The position numbers and the translations under genes are program-made. The notes under the pieces are model-generated. The model saw nothing but the letters and a program-made list of their open reading frames with translations, was not told the DNA's origin and ran no database searches. This document shows, one piece after another, positions 55,363-64,000 of a DNA stretch of 64,000 nucleotides. The stretch lies in the NCBI RefSeq assembly GCF_022750545.1, contig NZ_PUIC01000001.1, positions 62,001 through 126,000 of the forward strand, read 5' to 3'. The stretch is from Caulobacter sp. CCUG 60055. GTDB taxonomy: Bacteria > Pseudomonadota > Alphaproteobacteria > Caulobacterales > Caulobacteraceae. Each line of letters begins with the position of its first letter. Positions within the stretch are counted from its first letter, which is position 1.

Positions 55363-55989
55363 TCAGGCGGGGTTGGCCAGCACGGCGTCGGCCGCCGGCT
55401 GGACGCCGGCCGAGCCGGCGGCCAGCCGGGCCAGACAGGCGGGATAGAGCCGGTGCTCCGCCGCCAGCACCCGGTCGGCCAGCGCGGCGGCGTCGTCGCC
55501 CTCCAGCACCGGCACGGCGGCCTGGCCGACGATCGGCCCCTCGTCGACGCCCAGGGTGACCATGTGGACCGAACAGCCGTGCAGCTTGACGCCGGCGTCC
55601 AGGGCGCGGCGATGGGTGTCCGTGCCGGTGAAGGCCGGCAGCAGGCTGGGGTGGATGTTGACCATCCGCCCCGCCCAGGCCTCGACCAGGAACGGGGTCA
55701 GGATGCGCATGTAGCCGGCCAGGGCGACCAGCTCGACGCCCGACTGACGCAGGCGCGCGTCGATCAGCCGCTCGTGCGCGGCCCGGTCCTTGCCGAACGG
55801 GCGATGATCGACCACGGCGGTCTCGATCCCGGCGGCGGCGGCCTTGTCCAGGCCCTCTGCGTCGGGATTGTTCGACAGCACCAGCACGATCCGCGCCGGA
55901 TAATCCGGCGCGCGCGCCGCTTCGATCAGCGCCTCCAGATTGGAGCCGCGCCCCGAGATCAGGACGGCGACGCGCTTCTCGCCGCTCAT
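55363..55989 (-). CDS. purN: Phosphoribosylglycinamide formyltransferase
   Basis: The 208-residue enzyme adds the first formyl group in purine synthesis. Motifs are VLISGRGSNLEALI at the N-terminus, LAGYMRILTPFLV, the catalytic NIHPSLLPAFTG and HGCSVHMVTLGVDEGPIV. It starts 7 bp after the purM stop, the usual purM-purN pair. Confidence 0.96.
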   Translation of the reverse strand: MSGEKRVAVLISGRGSNLEALIEAARAPDYPARIVLVLSNNPDAEGLDKAAAAGIETAVVDHRPFGKDRAAHERLIDARLRQSGVELVALAGYMRILTPFLVEAWAGRMVNIHPSLLPAFTGTDTHRRALDAGVKLHGCSVHMVTLGVDEGPIVGQAAVPVLEGDDAAALADRVLAAEHRLYPACLARLAAGSAGVQPAADAVLANPA

Positions 55990-55996
55990 GGCGGGC

Positions 55997-57022
<1,026 letters not shown>

Positions 57023-57071
57023 GGTTGCGACTATCTCCGGTAGAAAAAACGTCTCTACCGTCACGGCGCCC

Positions 57072-57101
57072 TTGCATAGGCGCCGCGCCGGCGGGCTATA
57101 G
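57072..57101 (+). promoter_or_regulatory. Candidate leaderless promoter of rnd
   Basis: TTGCAT (57072-57077) and CTATAG (57096-57101, inside GCTATAGC) are spaced by 18 bp, and the ATG begins 7 nt after the -10 element with no Shine-Dalgarno site. Confidence 0.5.
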
Positions 57102-57108
57102 CTAGCCG

Positions 57109-58281
57109 ATGAAGCTGATCACGACCACCGCCGAACTTGAAGCTTTCTGCGCCGAACTCGCCGATGCGCCCTTTGTCGCGGTCGACACCGAGTTCATGCG
57201 GGAGACCACCTACTGGCCCAAGCTGTGCCTCATCCAGGCCGCCGGGCCGGACGCCGCCGCCGTCATCGACCCGCTGGCCGACGGGATCGACCTGGCGCCG
57301 TTCCTGGCGATCCTGGGCGATCCGAAGATCGAGAAGGTGTTCCACGCCGCCCGCCAGGACGTGGAGATCTTCAACAATCTCGGCGTCATGCCCAAGCCGC
57401 TGTTCGACACCCAGGTCGCCGGCATGGCCTGCGGCTTCGGCGAGCAGATCGCCTATGACGCCCTGGTCCGCCAGATGCTCAAGATCGAGATCGACAAGTC
57501 CAGCCGCTTCACCGACTGGGCTCGCCGGCCGCTGACCGACACCCAGCTCGAATACGCCCTGGGCGACGTGACGCACCTGGCCAAGCTCTTCCCGATGCTG
57601 CGCGCGCGGCTGGAGAAGGAAGGGCGGCTGGCCTGGGTGGTCGACGAGATGGCCAACCTCACCGATCCGGCCAACTACGACACCGATCCCGACAACGCCT
57701 GGAAGCGGCTGCGGGCCCGCAAGCACACGCCGAAATACCTGGCGGTGTTCAAGACCGTCGCCGCCTGGCGCGAGCGTACGGCCCAGATGCGCGACCAGCC
57801 GCGCGGGCGCATCCTCAAGGACGAGGCCATCGACGAGATCGCCTCGCAGACCCCCACCGACCCGGCGGCGTTCGACCGGCTGCGGGCGGTGCCCAAGGGC
57901 TTCGCCGGTTCGAAGTTCGGACCCGAGCTGATCGAGGCGGTGAAGGCCGCGCTCAAGGACCCGGAGACGCATGCGCCGGTGATCGCCCGCAGCCCGCAGA
58001 CCTCGACGCCGGCCGCCGGCGCGGTGGTCGAGCTGCTGAAGGTGCTGCTCAAGGCCCGGGCCGAGGACGCCGGCGTCGCCTCCAAGCTGATCGCCACCGT
58101 CTCCGACCTCGAGAAGATCGCCAACGACGACAACGCCGAGACGCCCGCCCTAGTCGGCTGGCGGCGCGAGGCGTTCGGCGCCGACGCCCTCAAGCTCAAG
58201 CGGGGCGAACTGGCGCTGGTGCTCGACGGCGCCCGCGTCCGGGTGGTCGAGGTCCGTCGGGCCCCGAAGGCGGCGTCCTGA
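57109..58281 (+). CDS. rnd: Ribonuclease D
   Basis: The 390-residue 3'-5' exonuclease acts in stable-RNA processing. The DEDD catalytic residues lie in [29 protein letters not shown] and [11 protein letters not shown], and two HRDC-like helical domains follow. Length is normal. It faces the DUF1330 gene convergently. Confidence 0.94.
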   Translation: MKLITTTAELEAFCAELADAPFVAVDTEFMRETTYWPKLCLIQAAGPDAAAVIDPLADGIDLAPFLAILGDPKIEKVFHAARQDVEIFNNLGVMPKPLFDTQVAGMACGFGEQIAYDALVRQMLKIEIDKSSRFTDWARRPLTDTQLEYALGDVTHLAKLFPMLRARLEKEGRLAWVVDEMANLTDPANYDTDPDNAWKRLRARKHTPKYLAVFKTVAAWRERTAQMRDQPRGRILKDEAIDEIASQTPTDPAAFDRLRAVPKGFAGSKFGPELIEAVKAALKDPETHAPVIARSPQTSTPAAGAVVELLKVLLKARAEDAGVASKLIATVSDLEKIANDDNAETPALVGWRREAFGADALKLKRGELALVLDGARVRVVEVRRAPKAAS

Positions 58282-58347
58282 TCCGGCCAGTCGCCGGCGG
58301 CGGATCCGTCCGCGCCGGCGCGCCTCGCCTCGCGGGGGCTTTGCGTC

Positions 58348-58638
58348 CTAGCGCAGGCTCCTGACCTCGAGCACGACGGTGTCGGCGCCCGCCAGCCGGT
58401 CGACGGCGATTTCCCGATAGTCGGGCGATTCGCGGAAGGCCCGGGCGGACTGGTCGTCCGGGAATTCCATCATCACCACCTTGTCGCGCTCCCAGGCGCC
58501 TTCCAGCACCCGCAGCTGCTCGTCGGCGGCGAGGCGGCGGCCGTTGAACCTGGCGAACACCGCGCCGAAACGGGCCTGATAGCGGTCGTAGCGTTGGCGG
58601 TCGGTGAACCTGAGCTGGGCGATGACATAGGCCGGCAT
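58348..58638 (-). CDS. DUF1330 family protein
   Basis: The 96-residue product is a ferredoxin-like small protein with the DUF1330 pattern: YVIAQLRFTDRQRYDRY, VLEGAWERDKVVMMEFPDDQSARAFRESPDY. No catalytic function is established for the family. It lies 70 bp downstream of the ppx gene on the same strand and may be co-transcribed. Confidence 0.85.
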   Translation of the reverse strand: MPAYVIAQLRFTDRQRYDRYQARFGAVFARFNGRRLAADEQLRVLEGAWERDKVVMMEFPDDQSARAFRESPDYREIAVDRLAGADTVVLEVRSLR

Positions 58639-58708
58639 GAGCGCTCCTGGGCGACGGGGCGGCGATCCTGCCGCAGGTCGCCCTACGGCGATCAAGCTCG
58701 AGCGAGGT

Positions 58709-60184
58709 TCAGGCGGCCGCCTTCATCGTCAGGCCCAGCCCCAGCTGGTCTGCCAGGGTGGCGGCCCGCTTGGCGGTCTGTTCGCCCAGCAGCATGTCCG
58801 CCCAGGCCGGCTCGGCGATCAGGCGGATGGCCCCGTCGCCGGTCTCCAGGCGCGAGCGGGCCAGCAGGGCCGGGCTTCGGCCGGACAGGTCGCAGGCCAG
58901 GCGCATGGCGGCGCCGAGGGCGCGGGCGCGCCTCTGGCGCTCGGGCGTCAGGATGCGGGTAAGCGTCTCGCGTTCGGGCGGCGGCCAGCTGGCGGTGTGG
59001 CGGTTGAAGGCGGCGGCGGCCAGGAAGGCGCGCTCGGCGTGGGTGACGCCGGGCACGGGCGCGCGCAGGACCTGTTCGAACACCAGATCGGCGCGATGGT
59101 CGGGGTGCAGGCGGGCGCCGAGGTCGGCCAGCCGGCAGGCGGCGGCCAGCAGCACCGGATCGCGGTCGCCGAACAGGGGCGGCAAGGCCGCGAAGGCCGG
59201 CGTCAGCCAGGTCTCCAGGGCCGCGCCCAGTTCCTCGGCGGTGTCCGACCGCGCGCCCATCGCCCGGCAGCCCTCGATCAGCGGGTCGAGGGCGCGCACC
59301 GAGGGGCTCATGTGCTCGAACAGCAGTCCCTCGCGCAGGCCGTAGGCCGACACCGAAATGCGCTCGAAGCCCAGGGTTTCGATCAGGCTCTCCAGCACGG
59401 CGGCGGCGTAGGGCAGGGTGTCGATCCGCTTCTTGGTCACCCCCTGGATGCGTTCGAGCGAACCGCGCGACTGCTGGGCGATGAAGCGGGCGGCCTCGAT
59501 CGCCTCGACGGCCGACAGCTCGTACTGGTGGACGATCTGCAACGGGTAGCCGGCCATGCGCATGTGCAGCAGCGCGATGTTCCGCCATGCGCCGCCCACC
59601 GCATAGAAGGTCCGGCCGCCATAGCCGCGCACGGCGGCGTTCAGCCGCTTGGCGATCTGGGGCCGGGTCCGCACGGGGTCGAAGGGCGCCGGCGCGCCCA
59701 GGGCGAAAGGCCCCAGGGGCAGGGTGACGCCGCGGCCGGGCTGCTGGCCGCCGACGCGGGTGAGTTCGAGGCTGGAGCCGCCCAGGTCGCCCACCACCCC
59801 TTCGGCGTCCGGGGTCCCGGCGATGACGCCCAGGGCCGCATAGCGCGCCTCGTCGGCCCCGGCGAGGATGCGCACCGAAAAGCCGGTGGCCGCCTTCACC
59901 TGCTCGATGAACGCGGGACCGTCGGCCGCTTCCCGCGCGGCGGCGGTGGCCGTGGCGAACACGGTGTCGACATGCGCGCCGTCGACCACGGCCTTGAAGC
60001 GGCGCAGCGCCGCCAGGGCCGCGTTCACCCCCTCGGGCGACAGGCGGCCGGTGCCGGCCAGATCGCGACCGAGGCCGGCCAGCACCTTTTCATTGAACAC
60101 GGTCCAGATCGCTCGACCTTCGATCCGATAGATCACCAGGCGCACCGAATTGGAACCGACGTCGATAACCGCGGCGTCGGTCAT
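58709..60184 (-). CDS. ppx: Exopolyphosphatase (Ppx/GppA family)
   Basis: The 491-residue product is an ASKHA-fold phosphatase (VIDVGSNSVRLVIY; GVVGDLGGSSLELTRV) with a C-terminal HD-like helical domain. It would degrade polyphosphate or hydrolyse pppGpp; the two activities cannot be told apart from sequence. It starts 16 bp after ppk1, so synthesis and breakdown of polyphosphate are encoded together. Confidence 0.92.
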   Translation of the reverse strand: MTDAAVIDVGSNSVRLVIYRIEGRAIWTVFNEKVLAGLGRDLAGTGRLSPEGVNAALAALRRFKAVVDGAHVDTVFATATAAAREAADGPAFIEQVKAATGFSVRILAGADEARYAALGVIAGTPDAEGVVGDLGGSSLELTRVGGQQPGRGVTLPLGPFALGAPAPFDPVRTRPQIAKRLNAAVRGYGGRTFYAVGGAWRNIALLHMRMAGYPLQIVHQYELSAVEAIEAARFIAQQSRGSLERIQGVTKKRIDTLPYAAAVLESLIETLGFERISVSAYGLREGLLFEHMSPSVRALDPLIEGCRAMGARSDTAEELGAALETWLTPAFAALPPLFGDRDPVLLAAACRLADLGARLHPDHRADLVFEQVLRAPVPGVTHAERAFLAAAAFNRHTASWPPPERETLTRILTPERQRRARALGAAMRLACDLSGRSPALLARSRLETGDGAIRLIAEPAWADMLLGEQTAKRAATLADQLGLGLTMKAAA

Positions 60185-60200
60185 GCTGATCTCGTAACTC

Positions 60201-62414
60201 CTAGCGTCTGGCGCCGACATGATCGAAGGCTCTGGGCAGGTCCTTCACCTTGTGGCCCCGGCCCGAAAGGCTGGGGTTGGTCATGAAGTATTCGTGAGCG
60301 GAGAACGCGCCCTTGGCGTTCCAGGTTTCCACGCGGCGATAGACGCCGGTGTTCCCGTCCAGCTCCCAGCTCTGGGCCTCGTCGTTGAGGTTGGCCACCA
60401 TGATCTGCTGCAGCACCTGCTGATGCACGGTCGGGTTCTCGATCGGCACCAGCGATTCGACCCGGCGGTCGAGGTTGCGCGGCATCCAGTCGGCCGACGA
60501 GATGAACACCCGGGTCTTGCCGCTGGGCATGGCGTGGCCGTTGGCGAAGGCGACCACCCGCGAATGCTCCAGGAAACGGCCGACGATGCTCTTGACCCGG
60601 ATGTTCTCCGACAGGCCCTTCACGCCGGCCCGCAGGCAGCAGATGCCGCGGATGACCAGATCGATGCGCACCCCCGCCTGGCTGGCGCGGTAGAGGGCGT
60701 CGATGATCTCGGGATCGACCAGGGCGTTCAGCTTGGCCCAGACCGCCGCCGGCTTGCCCGCCTCGGCGTTGCGGGCCTCCTGGTCGATGAGGGCGACGAG
60801 GTCGTGCTTCAGCGTCACCGGCGAGAACGACAGCCGCTCCAGGTGGTCGGGCTGGGCGTAGCCGGTGATGTAGTTGAACAGCTTGCCGGAATCGCGGCCC
60901 AGCGGCCCGTCGCAGGTGAACAGCGACAGGTCGGTGTAAACCCGCGCGGTCTGCGGGTGGTAGTTGCCGGTGCCGAAGTGGCAATAGGTGCGCAGGCCTT
61001 CGCCTTCGCGGCGGACGACGATCGAGAGCTTGGCGTGGGTCTTGTACTCGACGAAGCCGAACACGACGTGGACGCCCGCCCGCTCCAGGTCGCGGGCCCA
61101 CTTCATGTTGGCCTCCTCGTCGAACCGGGCCTTGATCTCGACCAGGGCGGTGACGTTCTTGCCGTTGTCGGCCGCCTCGATCAGGGCGGCGACGATCGGG
61201 CTGTCCTTGGAGGTGCGGTAGAGGGTCTGCTTGACGGCCAGCACGTTGGGGTCGCGGGCGGCCTGGCGCAGGAACTGCACCACCACGTCGAAGCTCTCGA
61301 ACGGGTGGTGGACCAGGATGTCCTTTTCGCGAATTGCGGCGAAGCAGTCGCCGCCGTGGTCGCGGATGCGCTCGGGGAAACGCGGCTCGAACGGCTTGAA
61401 CTTGAGGTCGGAGCGGTCGGCGGGGATCAGCTGCGACAGCTCGTCGAGGCTGAGCATGCCGTCGACCAGCACGATGTCCTGGGGCTGGGCGCGCAGGTTC
61501 TCGATGATGAAGGCCTGCAGGTCGTCGGGCATCAGCGTCTCGATCTCGACGCGGACCACCGAGCCCAGGCGGCGCTGCTTGAGGCGGGCCTCGAACTCGC
61601 GCACCAGGTCCTCGGCCTCTTCCTCGATCTCGACGTCGGAATCGCGGATCAGCCGGAACATGCCGCTGGCCTGGACCTCGCAGCCGGGGAACAGGTGGTC
61701 GAGGAACAGCACCACCAGGCCTTCCAGCGAGATGTAGCGCCGCTCGGTCTTGCGCGCGCGGCCGCCGGCCGGCGGCAGGGCCCAGAACCGGGCCACCTGG
61801 GCCGGAATCGGCGCCAGGGCGTAGAGCTCCTTGCCGTCGCTCAGGCGCCGCAGCTTCAGCGCCATCGAGAAGGCCAGGTTGGGGATGAACGGAAAGGGGT
61901 GGGCCGGGTCGATGGCCAGCGGGGTCAGGATCGGGAAGATCTGGTTGAGGAAGACGTTCTCCAGCCAGGCCCGCTCGGTTAGCGACACCTGGTCGGAATC
62001 GACCAGATTGACCCCGGCGCCCTTGAGCTCGGTGCGCAGGTCGCGCCAACGCTGCTGCTGCTCGGCCATCAGCTCGGCGGCGCGGTCGTTGACCCGCTCC
62101 AGCTGTTCGGCGGGGGTCATGCCGTCCTGGCTGAGCACGCGCACGCCCTCGCGCACCTGCCCCTTCAGGCCGGCGACGCGGACCATGTAGAATTCGTCGA
62201 GATTGTTGGCCGAGATCGACAGGAAGCGCAGCCGCTCCAGCAGCGGGTGGCGCGGATTGTCGCTTTCCTCGAGCACGCGCTCGTTGAAGGCCAGCCAGGA
62301 AAGCTCGCGGTTGATGAAGCGCTCGGGCGAGGCGGCCAGTTCGGCGTCGAGCGCCGGCGCGCCCGCTTCGCGATGCGTCGGTTCGAGGGATTCCAGGGTC
62401 GCCGCGTCGGTCAT
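60201..62414 (-). CDS. ppk1: Polyphosphate kinase 1
   Basis: The 737-residue enzyme makes polyphosphate from ATP. It has the N-terminal [18 protein letters not shown] and [22 protein letters not shown]. The catalytic His is in [19 protein letters not shown], and other active-site blocks are [12 protein letters not shown] and [10 protein letters not shown] chose the ATG at 62414 just before family homology. It is 106 bp downstream of hdaA and 16 bp upstream of ppx. Confidence 0.96.
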   Translation of the reverse strand: MTDAATLESLEPTHREAGAPALDAELAASPERFINRELSWLAFNERVLEESDNPRHPLLERLRFLSISANNLDEFYMVRVAGLKGQVREGVRVLSQDGMTPAEQLERVNDRAAELMAEQQQRWRDLRTELKGAGVNLVDSDQVSLTERAWLENVFLNQIFPILTPLAIDPAHPFPFIPNLAFSMALKLRRLSDGKELYALAPIPAQVARFWALPPAGGRARKTERRYISLEGLVVLFLDHLFPGCEVQASGMFRLIRDSDVEIEEEAEDLVREFEARLKQRRLGSVVRVEIETLMPDDLQAFIIENLRAQPQDIVLVDGMLSLDELSQLIPADRSDLKFKPFEPRFPERIRDHGGDCFAAIREKDILVHHPFESFDVVVQFLRQAARDPNVLAVKQTLYRTSKDSPIVAALIEAADNGKNVTALVEIKARFDEEANMKWARDLERAGVHVVFGFVEYKTHAKLSIVVRREGEGLRTYCHFGTGNYHPQTARVYTDLSLFTCDGPLGRDSGKLFNYITGYAQPDHLERLSFSPVTLKHDLVALIDQEARNAEAGKPAAVWAKLNALVDPEIIDALYRASQAGVRIDLVIRGICCLRAGVKGLSENIRVKSIVGRFLEHSRVVAFANGHAMPSGKTRVFISSADWMPRNLDRRVESLVPIENPTVHQQVLQQIMVANLNDEAQSWELDGNTGVYRRVETWNAKGAFSAHEYFMTNPSLSGRGHKVKDLPRAFDHVGARR

Positions 62415-62520
62415 GCTGTTCTCGCGCGTAAGGCCTGCCGCGGCCGGCGCGCGACGGAGGTCGGCGGCGGTCAGCAGGCGCTGATCGGTTTTCGCCCAGC
62501 CGGCCGGGAGCGGCAAGCGC

Positions 62521-63195
62521 TTACTCGAACAGGTCGCCGGTCTCGTCGTCGATTTCAAGAATCTGTCGCGCGAGCGCGCGCGACACCGGCCGCTGCTCGG
62601 CGTCGGCGGCTTCGTCCAGGCGGGCGACGATGTCGCGGGCCCTGGGGATCGAGCGTTCGATGCGGCGCATGAGGTAGGGAAGGACGTCCTCTGTCGGCCT
62701 TATGTTCCGCTCCCGGAAGAATTTCTGGAGCGCGCCCTGGAGGATGGCGTCGTCGGGCGCCTCGAGCTCGGCCACCGGCAGGGCGTTGAGGCGCGAGCGC
62801 AGGTCCGGCAGGTCGGCCGTCCACTCCACAGGCGGCGTGCGCGAGGTGAGCAGCAGGCCGCCGCCCGGCTCGCCGGCCATGTTGATCAGGTGGAACAGGG
62901 CGTCGTCGCCGATCCAGGCGTCCGCGTCGTCGATCAGCACGGGCCGGCCGTTCAGGGCGGTGATATCGATCGGGGCCTCGGGGCCGGGGGCTAGCGCCCC
63001 GGCGCGCTGGGCCCAGGCCCTGGCCAGGTGGGTCTTGCCCGAGCCCTCCGGGCCGATCAGGGCCAGGCAGCCGCCGTGCCAGTTCGGCCAGGCGTCGACC
63101 GCACGGATCGCGGCGGCGTTCGTGGGGGAGGCTATGAAGTCCTCGCGGCGATACGTCGGCGGCCGGTTGAGCTCTAGGCGAAGCTGGCGGCCCAC
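62521..63195 (-). CDS. hdaA: DnaA-related regulatory inactivator HdaA
   Basis: The 224-residue AAA+ protein is a short DnaA homologue lacking the DNA-binding domain. Its Walker A is [11 protein letters not shown] and Walker B is VLIDDAD; sensor regions follow ([18 protein letters not shown]). The N-terminus carries GRQLRLEL, a probable beta-clamp-binding motif of the QLxLxL type. Hda/HdaA with the clamp stimulates DnaA-ATP hydrolysis and prevents over-initiation. The start is a GTG at 63195; no ATG fits. In Caulobacter crescentus hdaA also neighbours ppk. Confidence 0.92.
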   Translation of the reverse strand: MGRQLRLELNRPPTYRREDFIASPTNAAAIRAVDAWPNWHGGCLALIGPEGSGKTHLARAWAQRAGALAPGPEAPIDITALNGRPVLIDDADAWIGDDALFHLINMAGEPGGGLLLTSRTPPVEWTADLPDLRSRLNALPVAELEAPDDAILQGALQKFFRERNIRPTEDVLPYLMRRIERSIPRARDIVARLDEAADAEQRPVSRALARQILEIDDETGDLFE

Positions 63196-63348
63196 GCTGC
63201 AGGTCCAAAAAGGTACGTCACGGTCGCGACAGATAGCATAGGCCGGGCGGTCGGTCGAATTGCGCCAATCGTCGCGCGGTGGACGAGCGGGCCGTTTCTG
63301 TGGAAGAGGGGCCGCGCCAAGGGGCTGGCCCGATGCTAGACTGGCGCC

Positions 63349-63912
63349 ATGATCGGACTTGGCTATGCGATCTTCGAGACGGCCGTCGGCCTGTGCGCGG
63401 TCGCCTGGGGCGAGGACGGCCTGATCGGCGTCCAACTGCCGGAGGGCGACCGGGCGGCGGCCGAGGCGCGGCTGCGGCGGCGTTTTCCGGGCGTCGTCGA
63501 GGCGGCTCCCGATGCGGCGGTCCAGGCGGTGATCGACGACATCGTCGCCCTGCTGGCGGGCGAGTATCGCGATCTGGCCGGGGCTGCGCTGGACCTCAGG
63601 GACGCGCCCGAGTTCAACCGCCGGGTCTATGCGGCGGCCCGCTCCATTCCGCCCGGCGCCACCCTGACCTATGGCGAGATCGCCGCGCGGCTGGGCGAGA
63701 CCGACTACACCGCCGCACGGGCCGTCGGGCAGGTGATGGCGTCGAACCCGTTTCCCATCGTCGTGCCCTGCCACCGGGTGCTGGCGGCGGGCGGCCGTTC
63801 GGGCGGCTTCTCGGCCAATGGCGGCGTGGCGACCAAGCGGCGGTTGCTGGCCATCGAATCGGTGCACGCCCGCGGCGCGCCGTCCCTGCTGGACCTCATG
63901 CGGCCGGCCTGA
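63349..63912 (+). CDS. ogt: Methylated-DNA-[protein]-cysteine S-methyltransferase
   Basis: The 187-residue suicide DNA-repair protein removes alkyl groups from O6-alkylguanine. The acceptor Cys141 is in IVVPCHRVLAAGG, and the helix-turn-helix block is IPPGATLTYGEIAARLG with an Asn-hinge region AVGQVMASNPFP. A GCTAGAC -10-like element lies 8 nt before the ATG with no Shine-Dalgarno site, so the mRNA may be leaderless. It is divergent from hdaA. Confidence 0.94.
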   Translation: MIGLGYAIFETAVGLCAVAWGEDGLIGVQLPEGDRAAAEARLRRRFPGVVEAAPDAAVQAVIDDIVALLAGEYRDLAGAALDLRDAPEFNRRVYAAARSIPPGATLTYGEIAARLGETDYTAARAVGQVMASNPFPIVVPCHRVLAAGGRSGGFSANGGVATKRRLLAIESVHARGAPSLLDLMRPA

Positions 63913-64000
63913 CGCCGGCGCCGCGAATCTTGACAATCGGCGGTGGGCGTGCGCCCTTCCGGCCTTCCCAAAACACCGCCTCGCGCGGCGAAAACGCTGA

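Noticed and set aside
63929-63936. TTGACA-like element at the right edge as a promoter
   Set aside because: No matching -10 element can be placed at normal spacing before the window ends, and no gene starts in the remaining bases.

Overview
The window is one continuous stretch of GC-rich chromosome (about 70% G+C by eye) from an alphaproteobacterium, most probably of the order Caulobacterales (Caulobacter or Phenylobacterium). The reasons are the gene content and order (hdaA beside ppk1 and ppx; radA-cvpA-purF; fabD-fabG-acpP-fabF-mltG-yicC-gmk; lptF-lptG-lptD-surA-pdxA-rsmA), two large TonB-dependent receptors, many GTG/TTG starts joined by 4-bp stop/start overlaps, and GCTATA-type -10 boxes very close to start codons. 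I call 60 protein genes. I saw no tRNA, rRNA, CRISPR array, insertion sequence or prophage. Only one gap exceeds 300 bp (10835-11166).

Region 1-10834 (minus strand) is the accessory part. It reads aminotransferase, TonB-dependent receptor, membrane-anchored alpha/beta hydrolase, TTC38/StaR-like TPR protein, a fused substrate-binding protein plus DppB-type permease, a DppC-type permease and a double-ATPase (DppD+DppF type) that runs off the left edge. The five genes from the hydrolase to the ATPase overlap by 4 bp each. Together they could take a ligand from the outer membrane to the cytoplasm with processing on the way. This is the best candidate for an undescribed system in the window.

Region 11167-23984 holds an ECF sigma factor cassette, then panB, a YfgM-like TPR protein, bamB and der (plus strand), followed by a minus-strand run radA-cvpA-purF-BASS transporter-SDR, and a Yip1-family membrane protein. 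Region 24013-30770 (minus) has dnaB-alr, a second TonB receptor, and the ribosomal operon rpsF-rpsR-rplI, with a promoter, a probable S6:S18-binding leader hairpin and a strong terminator.

Region 31044-39470 has small exported proteins, a DUF1801-like protein and an exported peroxiredoxin, then the fatty-acid synthesis and envelope run fabD to gmk. Region 39481-49895 has pepA-holC-I78 inhibitor (minus), divergent from the LPS-export and outer-membrane biogenesis operon lptF-lptG-lptD-surA-pdxA-rsmA (plus). Region 49957-63912 is mixed housekeeping: a membrane protein, GNAT, glycine-zipper protein, ABC-F ATPase, ndk, an orphan hydrolase, purM-purN, rnd, DUF1330, ppk1-ppx, hdaA and an O6-methylguanine-DNA methyltransferase.
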